From NCBI GenBank assembly GCA_022820665.1, contig JAJEFB010000031.1, positions 1 to 64,000 of the forward strand: 64,000 nucleotides of DNA, read 5' to 3'. This stretch comes from Anaerolineae bacterium (GTDB lineage Bacteria; Chloroflexota; Anaerolineae; Aggregatilineales; Phototrophicaceae). Shown piece by piece: positions 33,751-43,395 of the stretch. Every line of letters starts with the position of its first letter. Position 1 is the first letter of the stretch. Below the pieces are notes generated by a model. That model did not search any database, had not been told where the DNA came from, and saw nothing but the letters and a program-made list of their open reading frames with translations. The position numbers and the translations under genes are program-made.

Positions 33751-36180
33751 TTAGTCCCGTCTGCTAAAAGGCAAGAGTCTGCGCAGCCAGCGGCGGATAA
33801 TATTGCCGCGCGTTCGATTCCAGGCGCGCTCGGCGCGGGCGGCGAATCGCTTGTTGTCTCCCGCGCCTTGGCTGGTATCGCCATAGCGTTCCCTCGTGTA
33901 CAAATCGCTGATGGTGCGGATAGGCTCTCGGGCGGCGGGGATCCTTTGCTGCAATTCGCGGCGTTTTTCCAGTGTCGTTTTGTTGCTGCCGATATCGATG
34001 CCGATCAACTGGATATACCGTTCCAGACGAGCATAGGCTCTGGATATGGGGCTAAGGCCGCCCATCCCGCGCCATTCCCACCACCAGAAGAGGAGCAACA
34101 AGATGATCGCCAGGATGAGCAGCGAGACGAGTATTACCAAAGCCACCAGCAACAGCGGCTCCAAAAATGCGAATGGCGGCGGCGGCGCGTCCGGGATGAT
34201 GGGCGGTTCTACCGTCGGAACCAAGAATGGCGTGGGACTGGGATTAGGGCGGGACGTCGGCGTTGGGGTTGGCGTCGGTTGCGCCGCGATTTGCTCGATC
34301 CCTTCTTCGGTGGGCCGAGGCGTCGGGCTCGGTGTTGGCGTCGGGGTTGGACTGAGCGTGGGCTGTGGATCGGCGGACTGGTCTTGCGGCTGCGCCAGCT
34401 CATCTCCCTCCCGATTGTAGGGCGCTTCGGCAGCCGTCGGCTCGAACTCGATCCAGCCATAGCCCGGAAAATAGACTTCGACCCAGGTATGCGCCTCGCG
34501 CTCGCGCACGACATAACGCTGGATGTCGGCATCATATTGGCCTTGAGAGAATCCGGCAGCCAGACGCGCCGGTATGCCCAGGTGGCGCAACATAACGATC
34601 ATGGAAGTGGCGTAATAGGTGCAGTAACCTTCTTTGGCGTCAAATAGCACCCATTCCACGGAGTCCACGTTGGGCGGCGGCGCGGGAATGGATTCATTGT
34701 AGGCGATGTTAGCGCGCAGCCAGGTTTCGATCGCCTTTGCCCGGTCGTAGGGATTGTCCGCTCCGGCGTCTTCGACGATCTGCTGCGACAGATTGAGGAT
34801 GCGCGCATTGGGTTGCCCGACATACAAGTTCGCTCCGCTGACCCAATCGGGATAGTTAGTGCCGGCTCCGCGCAATTCATGCGCCGTCGCGACGCTGAGC
34901 AAGCTGGTCGCGGTGTACGATTCCCCCCGTTTCATGACCCGCAAAGGACGCACAACCGATACGTTCATTGAGCTGTTCGCGGGTTTGTCGGTATAGATCA
35001 AGTCAATGCGCCCGGTGCCGTCAATCGTCGAGGGCTGTGGCGCGGCGTAGTAAATCCGCGCGTTGGCGTTCACGATGGTGAAGTGTTGCGAAATCGCTTG
35101 ACGGCGAAACCCGATCACCTCGCTGTTCATATTCAGTTCCAGCGGAGATGATCTGTCCGTGATGCGCAGATCTGCGGAAGGGGACCATTGCCCGTCAATA
35201 TAGCGTTCGAATACGCGCGAGCGCCAGTAGTATCGAAAGCTCGAATGCGGCGCGTCCACGAGCAAAACGACTTCGTTGCCCAGGCTGACGGCGCCGCCCA
35301 GGTTGAGCAAATCGGCGCCGTAGTAGTCGGTTGTCGCGGGGCCTTCGCCTTCGATTGGCGCGAAGAGACGGCTCCACAACTCGGAGATCTGTTGAACCGG
35401 GTCCGAAGCCAGAAATTCCTGAAAAGCATTGAGGCGCTCTTGCAAGCCGTGCGTCGGCACGCCCCAGGCGAAGATAAGACCGAGCAGCGACAAGGCAATG
35501 CCAATCGCGGCGAATTGCCGGCGCACAATTGCCGGCACTTGAATGCCGCTGAGCGTCCATTCCCACTCGCGGTTTTCGAGGTTGGAGCGCACAATCAGCG
35601 AAAGCGACATCAAGAGGAAGACGACAAGCTGCCTGTCCAGCGGGTCGGGCCCGCTATAGATGACCATGTTCGCCAGAAGCACCAGTCCCGGCGGCAAAAT
35701 GACGCGCCATACGCGATCAATCCGATAGATGTGCCAGGTGGCGTTGTAAGCCAGGAACCAGAACAACAGCGATACCAGCATGGTGAGGACAAGCTCGTCC
35801 GGGTTGTAGCCATCGCTTATGGCATCCAGCGCCCATTGCCCGGCGCTGCCAGTGACCGCTGCTATGCCTTCCAGGAAGGGCATTTCCAGCGACAAGGCAG
35901 AGACGCAAAGAATGCTGCCTAGCGCATAGAGAAAGCTGATGATGATCGCGGGCAGTTCTCCAAAGCGACTGCCTGCAAGCAAGATGCCAATGACGACGGC
36001 AATGAAGAGCAGGGGCAGCACGATGTTCAGATCAATCTGCCAGCCCGCAACCTCGAGGGTGAGCAGGGGCATGAGCAGGACCAAGCAACATGCGATCAAT
36101 CTGGCAATGTCCCCGAGGGAGACTGGACTGCGCCAGCGGTTGAATTTGCGACTGCGCGCGATGGTAGATTTTGCGCTCAT
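33751..36180 (-). CDS. TgpA-like membrane transglutaminase (DUF3488-transglutaminase core-DUF4129)
   Basis: 809 residues. Residues about 20-230 hold six to eight membrane helices. An extracellular domain ends in a transglutaminase core with Cys in GYCTYYATSMIVMLRHLGIP, His in EAHTWVEVYFPGYGW, and an Asp/Glu further on. A (PT)n/(PSPTP)n linker follows (about 620-690), then one more helix (LLLVALVILVSLLILAIILL) and a cytoplasmic DUF4129-like tail. Homologues are linked to extracellular protein cross-linking or proteolysis. The Pro-Thr linker style is common in Chloroflexota. ATG 36180 is preferred over a TTG at 36204. No ribosome site is clear. Confidence 0.88.
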   Translation of the reverse strand: MSAKSTIARSRKFNRWRSPVSLGDIARLIACCLVLLMPLLTLEVAGWQIDLNIVLPLLFIAVVIGILLAGSRFGELPAIIISFLYALGSILCVSALSLEMPFLEGIAAVTGSAGQWALDAISDGYNPDELVLTMLVSLLFWFLAYNATWHIYRIDRVWRVILPPGLVLLANMVIYSGPDPLDRQLVVFLLMSLSLIVRSNLENREWEWTLSGIQVPAIVRRQFAAIGIALSLLGLIFAWGVPTHGLQERLNAFQEFLASDPVQQISELWSRLFAPIEGEGPATTDYYGADLLNLGGAVSLGNEVVLLVDAPHSSFRYYWRSRVFERYIDGQWSPSADLRITDRSSPLELNMNSEVIGFRRQAISQHFTIVNANARIYYAAPQPSTIDGTGRIDLIYTDKPANSSMNVSVVRPLRVMKRGESYTATSLLSVATAHELRGAGTNYPDWVSGANLYVGQPNARILNLSQQIVEDAGADNPYDRAKAIETWLRANIAYNESIPAPPPNVDSVEWVLFDAKEGYCTYYATSMIVMLRHLGIPARLAAGFSQGQYDADIQRYVVREREAHTWVEVYFPGYGWIEFEPTAAEAPYNREGDELAQPQDQSADPQPTLSPTPTPTPSPTPRPTEEGIEQIAAQPTPTPTPTSRPNPSPTPFLVPTVEPPIIPDAPPPPFAFLEPLLLVALVILVSLLILAIILLLLFWWWEWRGMGGLSPISRAYARLERYIQLIGIDIGSNKTTLEKRRELQQRIPAAREPIRTISDLYTRERYGDTSQGAGDNKRFAARAERAWNRTRGNIIRRWLRRLLPFSRRD

Positions 36181-36346
36181 TTTGCTGCAGGAACTCAATT
36201 GCAAGTGGATTTAGCTTATGTTATTTTGCGGGGACTGTAAAGCAGATTTGGGGGGAACAGTTGAAGCGTCGTTTAGTGATAAGCTAAAAATTTGGCTTGG
36301 GCGCCGCTGTCGCAAATGCTTTGGCGAAAGCCATCATGAATTGCTG

Positions 36347-36352
36347 TATAAT
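36347..36352 (+). promoter_or_regulatory. -10 element of the RNase P RNA gene
   Basis: A perfect TATAAT ends 5 nt before the first base of the P1 stem, as expected for a stable RNA gene. A candidate -35 (TTGGCG, 36321-36326) has a long 20-nt spacer, so it is weak. Confidence 0.55.
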
Positions 36353-36357
36353 GAGAT

Positions 36358-36719
36358 ATCCGGGTTGACCGAGGGAATCGCGGCAGGACAGGCGCCTGTC
36401 GAGGAAAGTCCGCACTCCGAAGGGCAACGATGCCGGCTAACAGCCGGGCAGGGCAACCTGACGGCAAGTGCAACAGAGAGCAGATTGCATCTTCATTGAT
36501 GCGAGGGTGAAAGGGTGCGGTAAGGGCGCACCGGCAGCGGCAGCGATGTCGCTGGCCAGGCAAACCCCATCGGGAGCAAGGTGAAGCAGGCGCAGTGGAG
36601 CGGCCCGTTCCCCAGAAAGCGCCGGGTACACCGCTAGAGGTCGGCGGCAACGGCGATCCCAGATAGATGATTCCCGCGTCTTTGACGGACAGAATGCGGC
36701 TTATGTGGTCAACCCGGAT
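36358..36719 (+). ncRNA. rnpB: RNase P RNA
   Basis: The ends pair as the P1 stem (atccgggttgacc at 36358-36370 with ggtcaacccggat at 36707-36719). The universally conserved core is present: GAGGAAAGTCCGCACTCC near 36397, ACAGAGAGCA, GGTGAAAGGGTGCGGTAAGG, and the 3' CR-V region GACAGAATGCGGCTTATG. The length, about 362 nt, and the set of stems fit an ancestral type A molecule. It is the catalytic RNA that trims tRNA 5' ends. Confidence 0.95.
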
Positions 36720-36721
36720 TC

Positions 36722-36749
36722 AAGAACCCCTTGCAAGCGCAAGGGGTTC
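36722..36749 (+). terminator. Hairpin following rnpB
   Basis: A perfect 12-bp stem agaaccccttgc / gcaaggggttct around aagc starts 2 nt after the P1 stem. No T-run follows, so termination efficiency is uncertain; it may also serve as a 3' processing boundary. Confidence 0.65.
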
Positions 36750-36794
36750 TCCGATTCGACCTCGCTTTCAGCGATCAACAGGCGCGGGAACTTG

Positions 36795-37244
36795 CTAGTC
36801 CAGATAGTCCATATACTCGAGCAGATAATGCTCGAAGCCCAGCGCTCGCCAGAACGCGCCTGTCTCTTCATCCTGGCGGTCGACCCTGGCGCGAATGGCT
36901 GTCAAGTCGTCGATCTTCGATTCCAGCATTTTGCGTGACCGTTCGACGAATTGACGTCCGATACCTTGGCGACGCCAAGCCGGCGCCACGTGGATTTCGT
37001 CTATTTCCGCAAGCGCGCCTGTCATGGTCGGATGCCTGTGCCAGGATAGCAGACAATAGCCGACGCAGAGATTGTTGACCGTCGCTACAAAGGCGCAAGC
37101 GCGATCGTTGCCGCAATAGGCGCGGAACCAGCGTCGTTCGTTTTCAGTTGATACGGGGGTCTCTAATTCCGCGGCAAGCCAGTCTTGCCGCAGCGCCAGC
37201 ATATTGCCCAGATCCGCGTCTGTCATTTGTCGTATGGCGTACAT
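36795..37244 (-). CDS. GNAT-family N-acetyltransferase
   Basis: 149 residues with the GNAT fold. It begins MYAIRQMTDADLGNMLALR. The acetyl-CoA pyrophosphate loop is RRQGIGRQF, preceded by IDEIHVAPAW (motif A strand), and the C-terminal FWRALGFEHYLLEYM is motif B. It acetylates an unknown amine. GGAGGAGA lies 6 nt before the ATG at 37244. It is single, between rnpB and the sulfatase gene. Confidence 0.88.
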   Translation of the reverse strand: MYAIRQMTDADLGNMLALRQDWLAAELETPVSTENERRWFRAYCGNDRACAFVATVNNLCVGYCLLSWHRHPTMTGALAEIDEIHVAPAWRRQGIGRQFVERSRKMLESKIDDLTAIRARVDRQDEETGAFWRALGFEHYLLEYMDYLD

Positions 37245-37482
37245 TGTCGTCTCCTCCGCTCAAAATGATGTGAAACGTAACTGGCATTACGAGCGGGGGG
37301 AGAACGGGCTCTCGGTCTTGCCTAATGGAACATCGTTGCTCTCGATCCGGCAGTTGCGAATTCCTGAAACGGACTGCCTTTCAGTTCAGTATAATAGAAA
37401 ACTCGGCGAGATACGCTAGAACTTGCCGCCACAGGCGCGCAAAGTATTGTTTGCGGCAACTGCCGGAAAGGAGCTGTAGCCG

Positions 37483-38943
37483 ATGCGGGAAAGCGATCTA
37501 CCGAATATCCTTTGGATTTGCACGGATCAGCAGCGCTATGACACGATTGGAGCCTTGGGCAACAGCTTTGTCTCGACGCCGAACATCGACAGTTTGGCGC
37601 GACAGGGCGTGGCATTTGAACGCGCCTATTGCCAAAGTCCGATTTGTACGCCCAGCCGAGCCAGCTTCCTGACCGGCATGTATCCCAGTTCCTTGCGCGT
37701 AAATCGCAATGGCAATCCACGCTTCCCGGACTTTCCTCCCTTGATCAGCCGACGCCTGGCAGATCGGGGCTACGTTTGTGGATTGATCGGCAAGCTCCAC
37801 CTGACCAGCGCCTATGGCCGAATCGAAGAACGCGCTGATGACGGCTATACGTTCTGGAATTACAGCCACGCGCCGCGCGATGACTGGGAACATGGACATG
37901 ACTACGCCGAGTGGGTCCGTTCCAAGGGCTTCGATTTGGGAGAGCTGACCAGAGACCCCGCGGGCCTTCCGGCGGAACTCCATCAGACGACCTGGTGCGC
38001 CGAGAAGACGATCGAATTCATCGAAGAGAATCGCGACCGAAACTGGTTTGCAAGCGTCAACATTTACGATCCGCATCCGCCATTCAATCCGCCGCAGGCA
38101 TATCGCGACCTCTTCGACCCGGCGCAGGTTAAACCTCCATTGTTCCGCGAAAGCGACCTGGAACAGCAGAAGAAACTTGAGCGAATCGACTTTCAATCGG
38201 TGGCAAAGCATCCTGACGATCTCGATATCAAGAGTCCGATCTTGCCACAGTCGCCGACGCCGGGCTTGGCGGAAGCGGACTCTGTAGGGGCGCGCGACGC
38301 CGGCACGTTAATCGCCGCCTACTACGCGATGATCAAGTTGATAGATGATCAGCTGGGGCGGATTATGGCGGCGCTGGACGCGCTGGATCTGCGCCAGAAT
38401 ACCGTCATCATCTTCACCAGCGATCACGGTGAAACGCTGGGCGATCACGGCCTCATTTTGAAAGGCTGCCGTTTTTATGAAGGCTTGGTTAGAGTCCCGC
38501 TGATCTGGTCGTGGTCCGGACGCTTCTTGACCGACCTTCGCAGCGACGCTTTGGTGGAACTGACCGATATTGTGCCTACCTTGCTCGATATTGTCGGCGT
38601 ATCCGCGCCCGGCTACCTGGTTGGGACGTCGCTCTTGTCGATATTGACTGGCGAGGGACCGCCGCAGCGGCAGCGCGAATATGTGCGCTGCGAGTACATC
38701 GACGCGCTGGATTTGCCCGACCATTCGCGAGCGACGATGTATTGCGATGGTCGTTACAAAATCGTCCTATATCACAGTCTTGGCGCCGGCGAACTCTACG
38801 ATTTGGCGGAAGATCCGCAGGAATTTAATAATTTGTGGGACCTAGAGAGCGCCGGCGGCGTACGCGCCGATCTGATCCAACGCGCCTTCGACGCTACAAT
38901 CTCAACGCTTTACCCCGGTCTTGATCGCCGCGGTCCCATGTAA
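37483..38943 (+). CDS. Type I sulfatase (formylglycine-dependent)
   Basis: 486 residues. The modification motif CxPxR is present as CTPSR with Cys55 inside AYCQSPICTPSRASFLTG; a formylglycine-generating enzyme would convert this Cys. Metal ligands are visible in WICTDQQRYD (Asp15, Gln16) and TSDHGETLGDHG. It would cleave sulfate esters, perhaps from marine polysaccharides, or act on related phosphonates or phosphodiesters. No signal peptide is seen, so it may be cytoplasmic. AAAGGAG precedes the ATG. A TATAAT at 37390-37395 is a possible -10 box with no good -35. No maturase gene is in the window. Confidence 0.92.
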   Translation: MRESDLPNILWICTDQQRYDTIGALGNSFVSTPNIDSLARQGVAFERAYCQSPICTPSRASFLTGMYPSSLRVNRNGNPRFPDFPPLISRRLADRGYVCGLIGKLHLTSAYGRIEERADDGYTFWNYSHAPRDDWEHGHDYAEWVRSKGFDLGELTRDPAGLPAELHQTTWCAEKTIEFIEENRDRNWFASVNIYDPHPPFNPPQAYRDLFDPAQVKPPLFRESDLEQQKKLERIDFQSVAKHPDDLDIKSPILPQSPTPGLAEADSVGARDAGTLIAAYYAMIKLIDDQLGRIMAALDALDLRQNTVIIFTSDHGETLGDHGLILKGCRFYEGLVRVPLIWSWSGRFLTDLRSDALVELTDIVPTLLDIVGVSAPGYLVGTSLLSILTGEGPPQRQREYVRCEYIDALDLPDHSRATMYCDGRYKIVLYHSLGAGELYDLAEDPQEFNNLWDLESAGGVRADLIQRAFDATISTLYPGLDRRGPM

Positions 38944-39087
38944 GCCTGACCGCAGGGTTCAGGCAGGGCGATACATCAGATCTGCCGCTCGACGCCTAAG
39001 CAGCGAGAAGATCCCCGGGAATGCCGCGCTGACAGAGAATTATAAGCTGCCGCAGGTACGAGCAGGGCGGTTGATTGAAAAGTGTGG

Positions 39088-39297
39088 CTAGATACGAACC
39101 ACGTTGCTGGCTTGTTTTCCTTTCGGACCCTCGGTAACAGTGAACTCCACTGTTTCGCCCTCTTCAAGATTGCGGTATCCTTCGCCGGCTATCGCGGAAA
39201 AATGTACAAAGACGTCTGGTCCGCCTTCTTGCGCGATAAAACCGTATCCTTTTTCAGAACTAAACCACTTTACGGTGCCTGTAATACGTTCTTCCAT
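39088..39297 (-). CDS. Cold-shock domain protein
   Basis: 69 residues forming a single OB-fold cold-shock domain: [20 protein letters not shown] carries RNP1 (KGYGFI) and DVFVHFSAI carries RNP2. It ends [15 protein letters not shown]. It binds single-stranded RNA/DNA and melts RNA structure. The start at 39297 matches the family; the open frame to 39357 adds residues without parallel. The gap 39298-39583 on either side of the upstream region shows no other gene. Confidence 0.93.
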   Translation of the reverse strand: MEERITGTVKWFSSEKGYGFIAQEGGPDVFVHFSAIAGEGYRNLEEGETVEFTVTEGPKGKQASNVVRI

Positions 39298-39583
39298 TGC
39301 GAAACGCTGCTCCCACTTTGACATTTGATAAGTGAATCGCGACTTGCGAAGGGACAAATCACCTAAGTAAATCTGTTCGCAATTCGAGATTGACGGGGAC
39401 GACGTCGAACTTGCGCAAGACGCTTGTCACCGCCAGACGGCAATATACACCTTGCAGTATCATTTGGCAAGAAAACCGAGGCGTAGTGAAATTGATTTAG
39501 CGACTTTGTCTCAAAACGAAGGCGAGTTGATCGATTGGCGTCCGCTAAACGCTCGCCGCTGGCGGGAGGGACAACTGCGACGG

Positions 39584-40318
39584 TCAGCGGAAAAAGCGGT
39601 ATTTGAGGAGAGTCCAGGCGGCGATCGGGGCGTCAGTCCATTTGATCTTCTTGCCTTCGTCGTATTCTCGTCCGTAGTAGGAAATTGGGACTTCGACGAT
39701 GCGAATACCTTGCCGCAAGACCTTGGCGGTGAACTCCGGTTCGAATTCGAAGCCGCGGGCATGGATCTGCATGTTTTCTACCACCTCGCGCCGGAAGCAC
39801 TTGTAGCAAGTTTCCATGTCGCTGAGGATGGCATTGAAGAGGATATTGGTAATCAGCGTTAAACCCTTATTGGCGATCATGTTCCAGAAGTTCATGGCTT
39901 TGCGGGCGCCACCCAGGAAGCGCGAGCCATATACAACTATCGCGACCCCCTCTTGTATCGGTTTCAGCAAAAGCGGGTATTCGCGGGGGTCATACTCGAA
40001 GTCGGCATCTTGAATAATGATGACCTCGCAAGTGGTTTGCTGGAAACCGGTGACCAGCGCCGCCCCCTTGCCCTGATTACGGTCATGGTAAAAGATCTTA
40101 ACTTTGCTATGCGTTTCGGCTTCAATTTTCTCGAGTATATCACGCGTGCCGTCGGTAGATCCGTCATCGACGATAATGACCTCGTCTACAATGTCCACGT
40201 CGAGGACGCGTTTGACGATGTCATTGACAGTGTTGACTTCGTTATAACAAGGAATGACCACGCTAAGCGATGGCTTCGCGGCATAGGGATCGGGCGCTTT
40301 AGAGGGCGGATGTCTCAT
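39584..40318 (-). CDS. Family 2 glycosyltransferase (dolichol-phosphate mannose synthase-like)
   Basis: 244 residues of GT-A fold. The start is SLSVVIPCYNEVNTVNDIV; the nucleotide-sugar site is EVIIVDDGSTDGTRDIL; the metal site is IIQDADFEYDP; then YGSRFLGG and METCYKCFRREV. There are no membrane helices at the C-terminus, so this is the short, soluble-catalytic type that charges a polyprenyl phosphate with a sugar from a nucleotide donor. It probably works on cell-envelope glycans. The gene stands about 120 bp from an unknown gene in the same orientation. Confidence 0.9.
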   Translation of the reverse strand: MRHPPSKAPDPYAAKPSLSVVIPCYNEVNTVNDIVKRVLDVDIVDEVIIVDDGSTDGTRDILEKIEAETHSKVKIFYHDRNQGKGAALVTGFQQTTCEVIIIQDADFEYDPREYPLLLKPIQEGVAIVVYGSRFLGGARKAMNFWNMIANKGLTLITNILFNAILSDMETCYKCFRREVVENMQIHARGFEFEPEFTAKVLRQGIRIVEVPISYYGREYDEGKKIKWTDAPIAAWTLLKYRFFR

Positions 40319-40437
40319 AGGCTTTTCAAGGGATTGCGACGGCTAGATCACGCTTGCTGCCTGGCGGAACTGCCGCATTCTATCATAGAGCCGGTCGATA
40401 AGCAATTTTACACGGGCGCAAAGCGAATCGCGCAGCT

Positions 40438-40845
40438 TCATTGAATCTCTGAAGGGATCGATTGCAGCAGCGTTCCGCTGCTGGCGATGATGCGTATGAC
40501 GCTGTTCGGCGAATTGACCGTGTACAGCCGGGCATAGTCGGTGATGGAGGCATAGGCGTCGGGGAACTGGCGGATGGCTGGACCTACCAATCCAAGGTTA
40601 ATCATGAGCTCAACGCATCCCTGCTTGGAGGCAATGTTGAACTCCGCGCCCAGCCAACTCATTGGCGCTTCAATATAGGCGACATCCGAAAACAGTATGT
40701 AGACGGCGGGCTGATTGCGCTGCCCCTTGTACAGGCTCAGATACAGGCGGGAGAGCTTGCGATGGTAGTGGAAGACCTGGCAGCGGTAGCCCGCCGGCTT
40801 GGTAATGTTAAAGACGTTGCGGCTGTTTTGTTCAAGTTTTGCCAT
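40438..40845 (-). CDS. Hypothetical protein
   Basis: 135 residues from ATG 40845 (MAKLEQNSRNVFNITKPAGY...); the frame stays open to 40869. I do not recognise it. It is small and globular, with a beta-rich look (CQVFHYHRKLSRLYLSLYKG, AVYILFSDVAYIEAPMSW, RLYTVNSPNSVIRIIASSG). There is no signal peptide. It could be cotranscribed with the glycosyltransferase downstream. Repeats begin just upstream of it. Confidence 0.55.
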   Translation of the reverse strand: MAKLEQNSRNVFNITKPAGYRCQVFHYHRKLSRLYLSLYKGQRNQPAVYILFSDVAYIEAPMSWLGAEFNIASKQGCVELMINLGLVGPAIRQFPDAYASITDYARLYTVNSPNSVIRIIASSGTLLQSIPSEIQ

Positions 40846-41018
40846 GAGTTGCGCCGTCGCCCGCATCAACAGCTTCTACTTTAATCAAGCTGCGGTGAAA
40901 TTGTAGGGGCGACCTATCAGTTGCCCGAAAACACCATCTGCATTCACGTCGAAACATGTACGGCGAGCCGGCGCCTCGGTGTTCTCGGCGGTTAAAATCT
41001 CTCTGTGCCCTCAGTAAA

Positions 41019-41182
41019 TGCAAGAAAGTAATGCAAAAAGACCGGGCGCGTGCAGGGGCGACATATTATGTCGCCCGTCGATGCAAGGGCGCGGTTTCGG
41101 GCGACCAGGTTGGTCGCCCCTACAACTTTCGATTATTTTGTAGTTTTCTATATTTCATCAACTTTTCGCATTACTTTATTGG
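41019..41182. repeat. Modular repeat, cargo type E, copy 4
   Basis: The most complete type E unit: left terminus tgcaagaaagtaatgcaaaa, gcgacatattatgtcgcc, gggcgaccaggttggtcgcc, ttcgattattttgtagtttt, right terminus cgcattactttattgg. A related half-palindrome lies just before it (40902-40928). Confidence 0.75.
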
Positions 41183-41273
41183 TTCTACTGCTGCGTAAGA
41201 GTTGTAATAGCGGACAAGCCCACAGGTCGTTTTCATATCAGGATTGCGCGCTGTCCGCGCTTCTCAGTAGTTC

Positions 41274-41441
41274 CAAGTAAGTAATTGAGAAAAAATACCA
41301 CACTTCACCCCCATTCACATCCAAGGTCGAAATCTGTACGGGTCAGGTCGCGTAGACACTGACCTAAGCCGGTGGCTGACCCATTGCCATCGTTCCGCTT
41401 ATGTTTATTTTGAGGGCGAGCCGCCGGCTCGCCCGTACAGG
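41274..41441. repeat. Modular repeat, cargo type A, copy 5, with an internal 22-bp insertion
   Basis: Matches the type A unit from ccaagtaagtaattgag to cccgtacagg. Inside the first hairpin, at about 41346-41367, the nested motif ggtcgcgtagacactgacc interrupts the sequence that is continuous in the other copies. The right terminus is missing. Confidence 0.8.
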
Positions 41442-41614
41442 TTTTGTGGTTGAGGGTGGAAGATGGGAGCTTGATGCGGCAACAATCTGAAATACACCCG
41501 GTTACAGGCGGGATTTGCGCGGCGCTTCGCGACCGCGCATAATGCGGTAGAATAGCCCCATTGATTGGAAAATAGAGTTTTGACCAAGCGCATGACGGCG
41601 GACGGGAGAGGAAC

Positions 41615-42385
41615 ATGAGATTTGAAGGCAAAGTTGCTGTAGTTACTGGCGCGGCCACGGGAATCGGCAGGGCGACCGCGCTGGCATTTGCGCGGGAAGG
41701 CGCAAGCGTCGCGCTCGCGGATGTTAATGCCGAAGCAATGAACGAGACCGCGCGAGCAATTGAGGCCGCGGGCGGATTGAGCCTGGCGGTGTTAGCGGAT
41801 GTGTCCCGTGGCGAAGACGCCAGGGGCATCGCCAGCGAGGCGCTTGAACATTTTGGCGGTGTGGATTATCTGGTCGCCAGCGCCGGCATCCAAACCTACG
41901 GCACGGTTGTCGATACTGATGAAGATACCTGGGATCGCACGCTGGCGGTCAACTTGAAGGGCGTCTATCTGGCTGCCAAGTATTGTATTCCGGAGATGGT
42001 CAAGCGCGGCGGCGGCGCCATCGTCAATGTGGCGTCGGTGCAGGGATTGCAAAGCCAGCCGAATGTGGCTGCCTACGCCGCGTCCAAGGGCGCGCTGATC
42101 GCCATGACCAGAACAATGGCATTGGATCACGCCGGAGACGGCATCCGCGTCAACAGCCTTTGCCCCGGTTCGATTAATACGCCGTTGCTGCGCTTCGCAG
42201 CGGACACATATAGCCCGGAGGATCCCTTGGGCGCCATAGAAGAATGGGGCAAGCTGCATGCCCTGGGCCGGGTAGGGAAGCCGGAAGAGATGGCGGAAGT
42301 TGCGCTGTTTCTGGTGAGCGACGCCGCTTCATTCATGACCGGCGCCACGGTTGTGGCCGACGGCGGTTTGACTATCGGGCTCTGA
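41615..42385 (+). CDS. Short-chain dehydrogenase/reductase
   Basis: 256 residues of classical SDR: nucleotide-binding VVTGAATGIGRATAL, then DVNAEAMNE (Asp suggests NAD), ASAGIQTYG, the catalytic Ser in NVASVQGLQ and the YAASKGA motif with Tyr and Lys. The C-terminal FLVSDAASFMTGATVVADGG is standard. It oxidises or reduces a hydroxyl/keto group on an unknown, probably sugar-derived, substrate. It begins the catabolic region, and its neighbour downstream is convergent. Confidence 0.9.
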   Translation: MRFEGKVAVVTGAATGIGRATALAFAREGASVALADVNAEAMNETARAIEAAGGLSLAVLADVSRGEDARGIASEALEHFGGVDYLVASAGIQTYGTVVDTDEDTWDRTLAVNLKGVYLAAKYCIPEMVKRGGGAIVNVASVQGLQSQPNVAAYAASKGALIAMTRTMALDHAGDGIRVNSLCPGSINTPLLRFAADTYSPEDPLGAIEEWGKLHALGRVGKPEEMAEVALFLVSDAASFMTGATVVADGGLTIGL

Positions 42386-42420
42386 TCGACGACGACAATG
42401 CCCTGCGGACGCTGAAAGCC

Positions 42421-43395
42421 TTAGGACAGCAACTGTCGAACTGCCTTTTCAATCTTTTGCGCGTTAGGGATGATTTCGTCTTCCAGGACTGGGCTGTACG
42501 CGATCAAGGCATTTTCCATGTTGACGCGCTTGATGGGCGCGTCCAAATAAAAGAGTCCTTCGTCAGCGACAAGCGCGGCAACGCTTGCGCCCCAGCCACC
42601 CAGCCGCGGCGCTTCTTCCACGATGATCAGCCGGCTGGTCCGTTGCACGGATCGCAAGATGGTCGCGCCGTCCAGCGGAACCAGCGTGCGCAAGTCGATA
42701 ACCTCGGGCTTGATTCCCTCTTCCGCCAACTTGTCCGCTGCTTCCAGCGCGCGATGCAACATCTGCTGAGTCGCGACCAGGGTGATGTCCTCGCCGCGGC
42801 GGATGACCTCGGCTGTGCCCAATGCCTCGGGCGCGGCGTTTAAGTCGACTTCACCGACCAGGTTGTAGAGCGATTTGTGTTCCAGCACGATAACGGGATC
42901 GTCGTCGCGGATGGCGGCGCGCAGCAGCCCGTACATGTCAGCCGGCGTGGAGGGAGCGACCACCTTCAAACCGGGAAAGTTCATCAGCCAGGATTCCGCG
43001 CATTGAGAATGCTGTGTGCCAAAACCGCCGCCAGCGCCTTGAGAGGCGCGGATGGTCAAGGGGACGGTGAACTGCCCGCCGCTCATGAAGCGATACTTGG
43101 CAACTTGATTCACGATCTGGTCCATTGCCACCGGGATAAAATCGGCGAACATCAGCTCGGCGACGGGACGCAAGCCCGTTATCGCGGCTCCTAGAGCCGC
43201 GCCAATGATCGCTTGCTCGGATATGGGCGTATCCCGGACGCGAAGCGGACCGAATTCTTCATAGATGCCGGGGGTCACTTTGAATACGCCGCCGGCTTTG
43301 GCAACATCTTCGCCGAAGAAAACGATTGAATCGTCCTTCCGCATTTCCGTTGCAATGGCTTCGGTGACGGCTTGGCGATAGGTCATCGTAGGCAT
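42421..43395 (-). CDS. 2-oxo-acid dehydrogenase E1 component, beta subunit
   Basis: 324 residues: FFGEDVAKAGGVFKVTPGIYEEFG, DTPISEQAIIGAALGAAITG, GGFGTQHSQCAESWLMNFPGLKVV and IRDDDPVIVLEHKSLYN, all typical of pyruvate/acetoin/branched-chain E1 beta. With the alpha subunit it decarboxylates a 2-oxo acid using thiamine diphosphate. Its ATG has GGGAGG 5 nt upstream and overlaps the end of the alpha gene by 13 bp, so the subunits are coupled. Whether the substrate is pyruvate or acetoin is open. Confidence 0.92.
   Translation of the reverse strand: MPTMTYRQAVTEAIATEMRKDDSIVFFGEDVAKAGGVFKVTPGIYEEFGPLRVRDTPISEQAIIGAALGAAITGLRPVAELMFADFIPVAMDQIVNQVAKYRFMSGGQFTVPLTIRASQGAGGGFGTQHSQCAESWLMNFPGLKVVAPSTPADMYGLLRAAIRDDDPVIVLEHKSLYNLVGEVDLNAAPEALGTAEVIRRGEDITLVATQQMLHRALEAADKLAEEGIKPEVIDLRTLVPLDGATILRSVQRTSRLIIVEEAPRLGGWGASVAALVADEGLFYLDAPIKRVNMENALIAYSPVLEDEIIPNAQKIEKAVRQLLS

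Noticed and set aside
36722..36749. Strong intrinsic terminator of rnpB
   Set aside because: The hairpin is strong, but the T-run needed for a confident intrinsic terminator is missing, so it is listed with reduced confidence.
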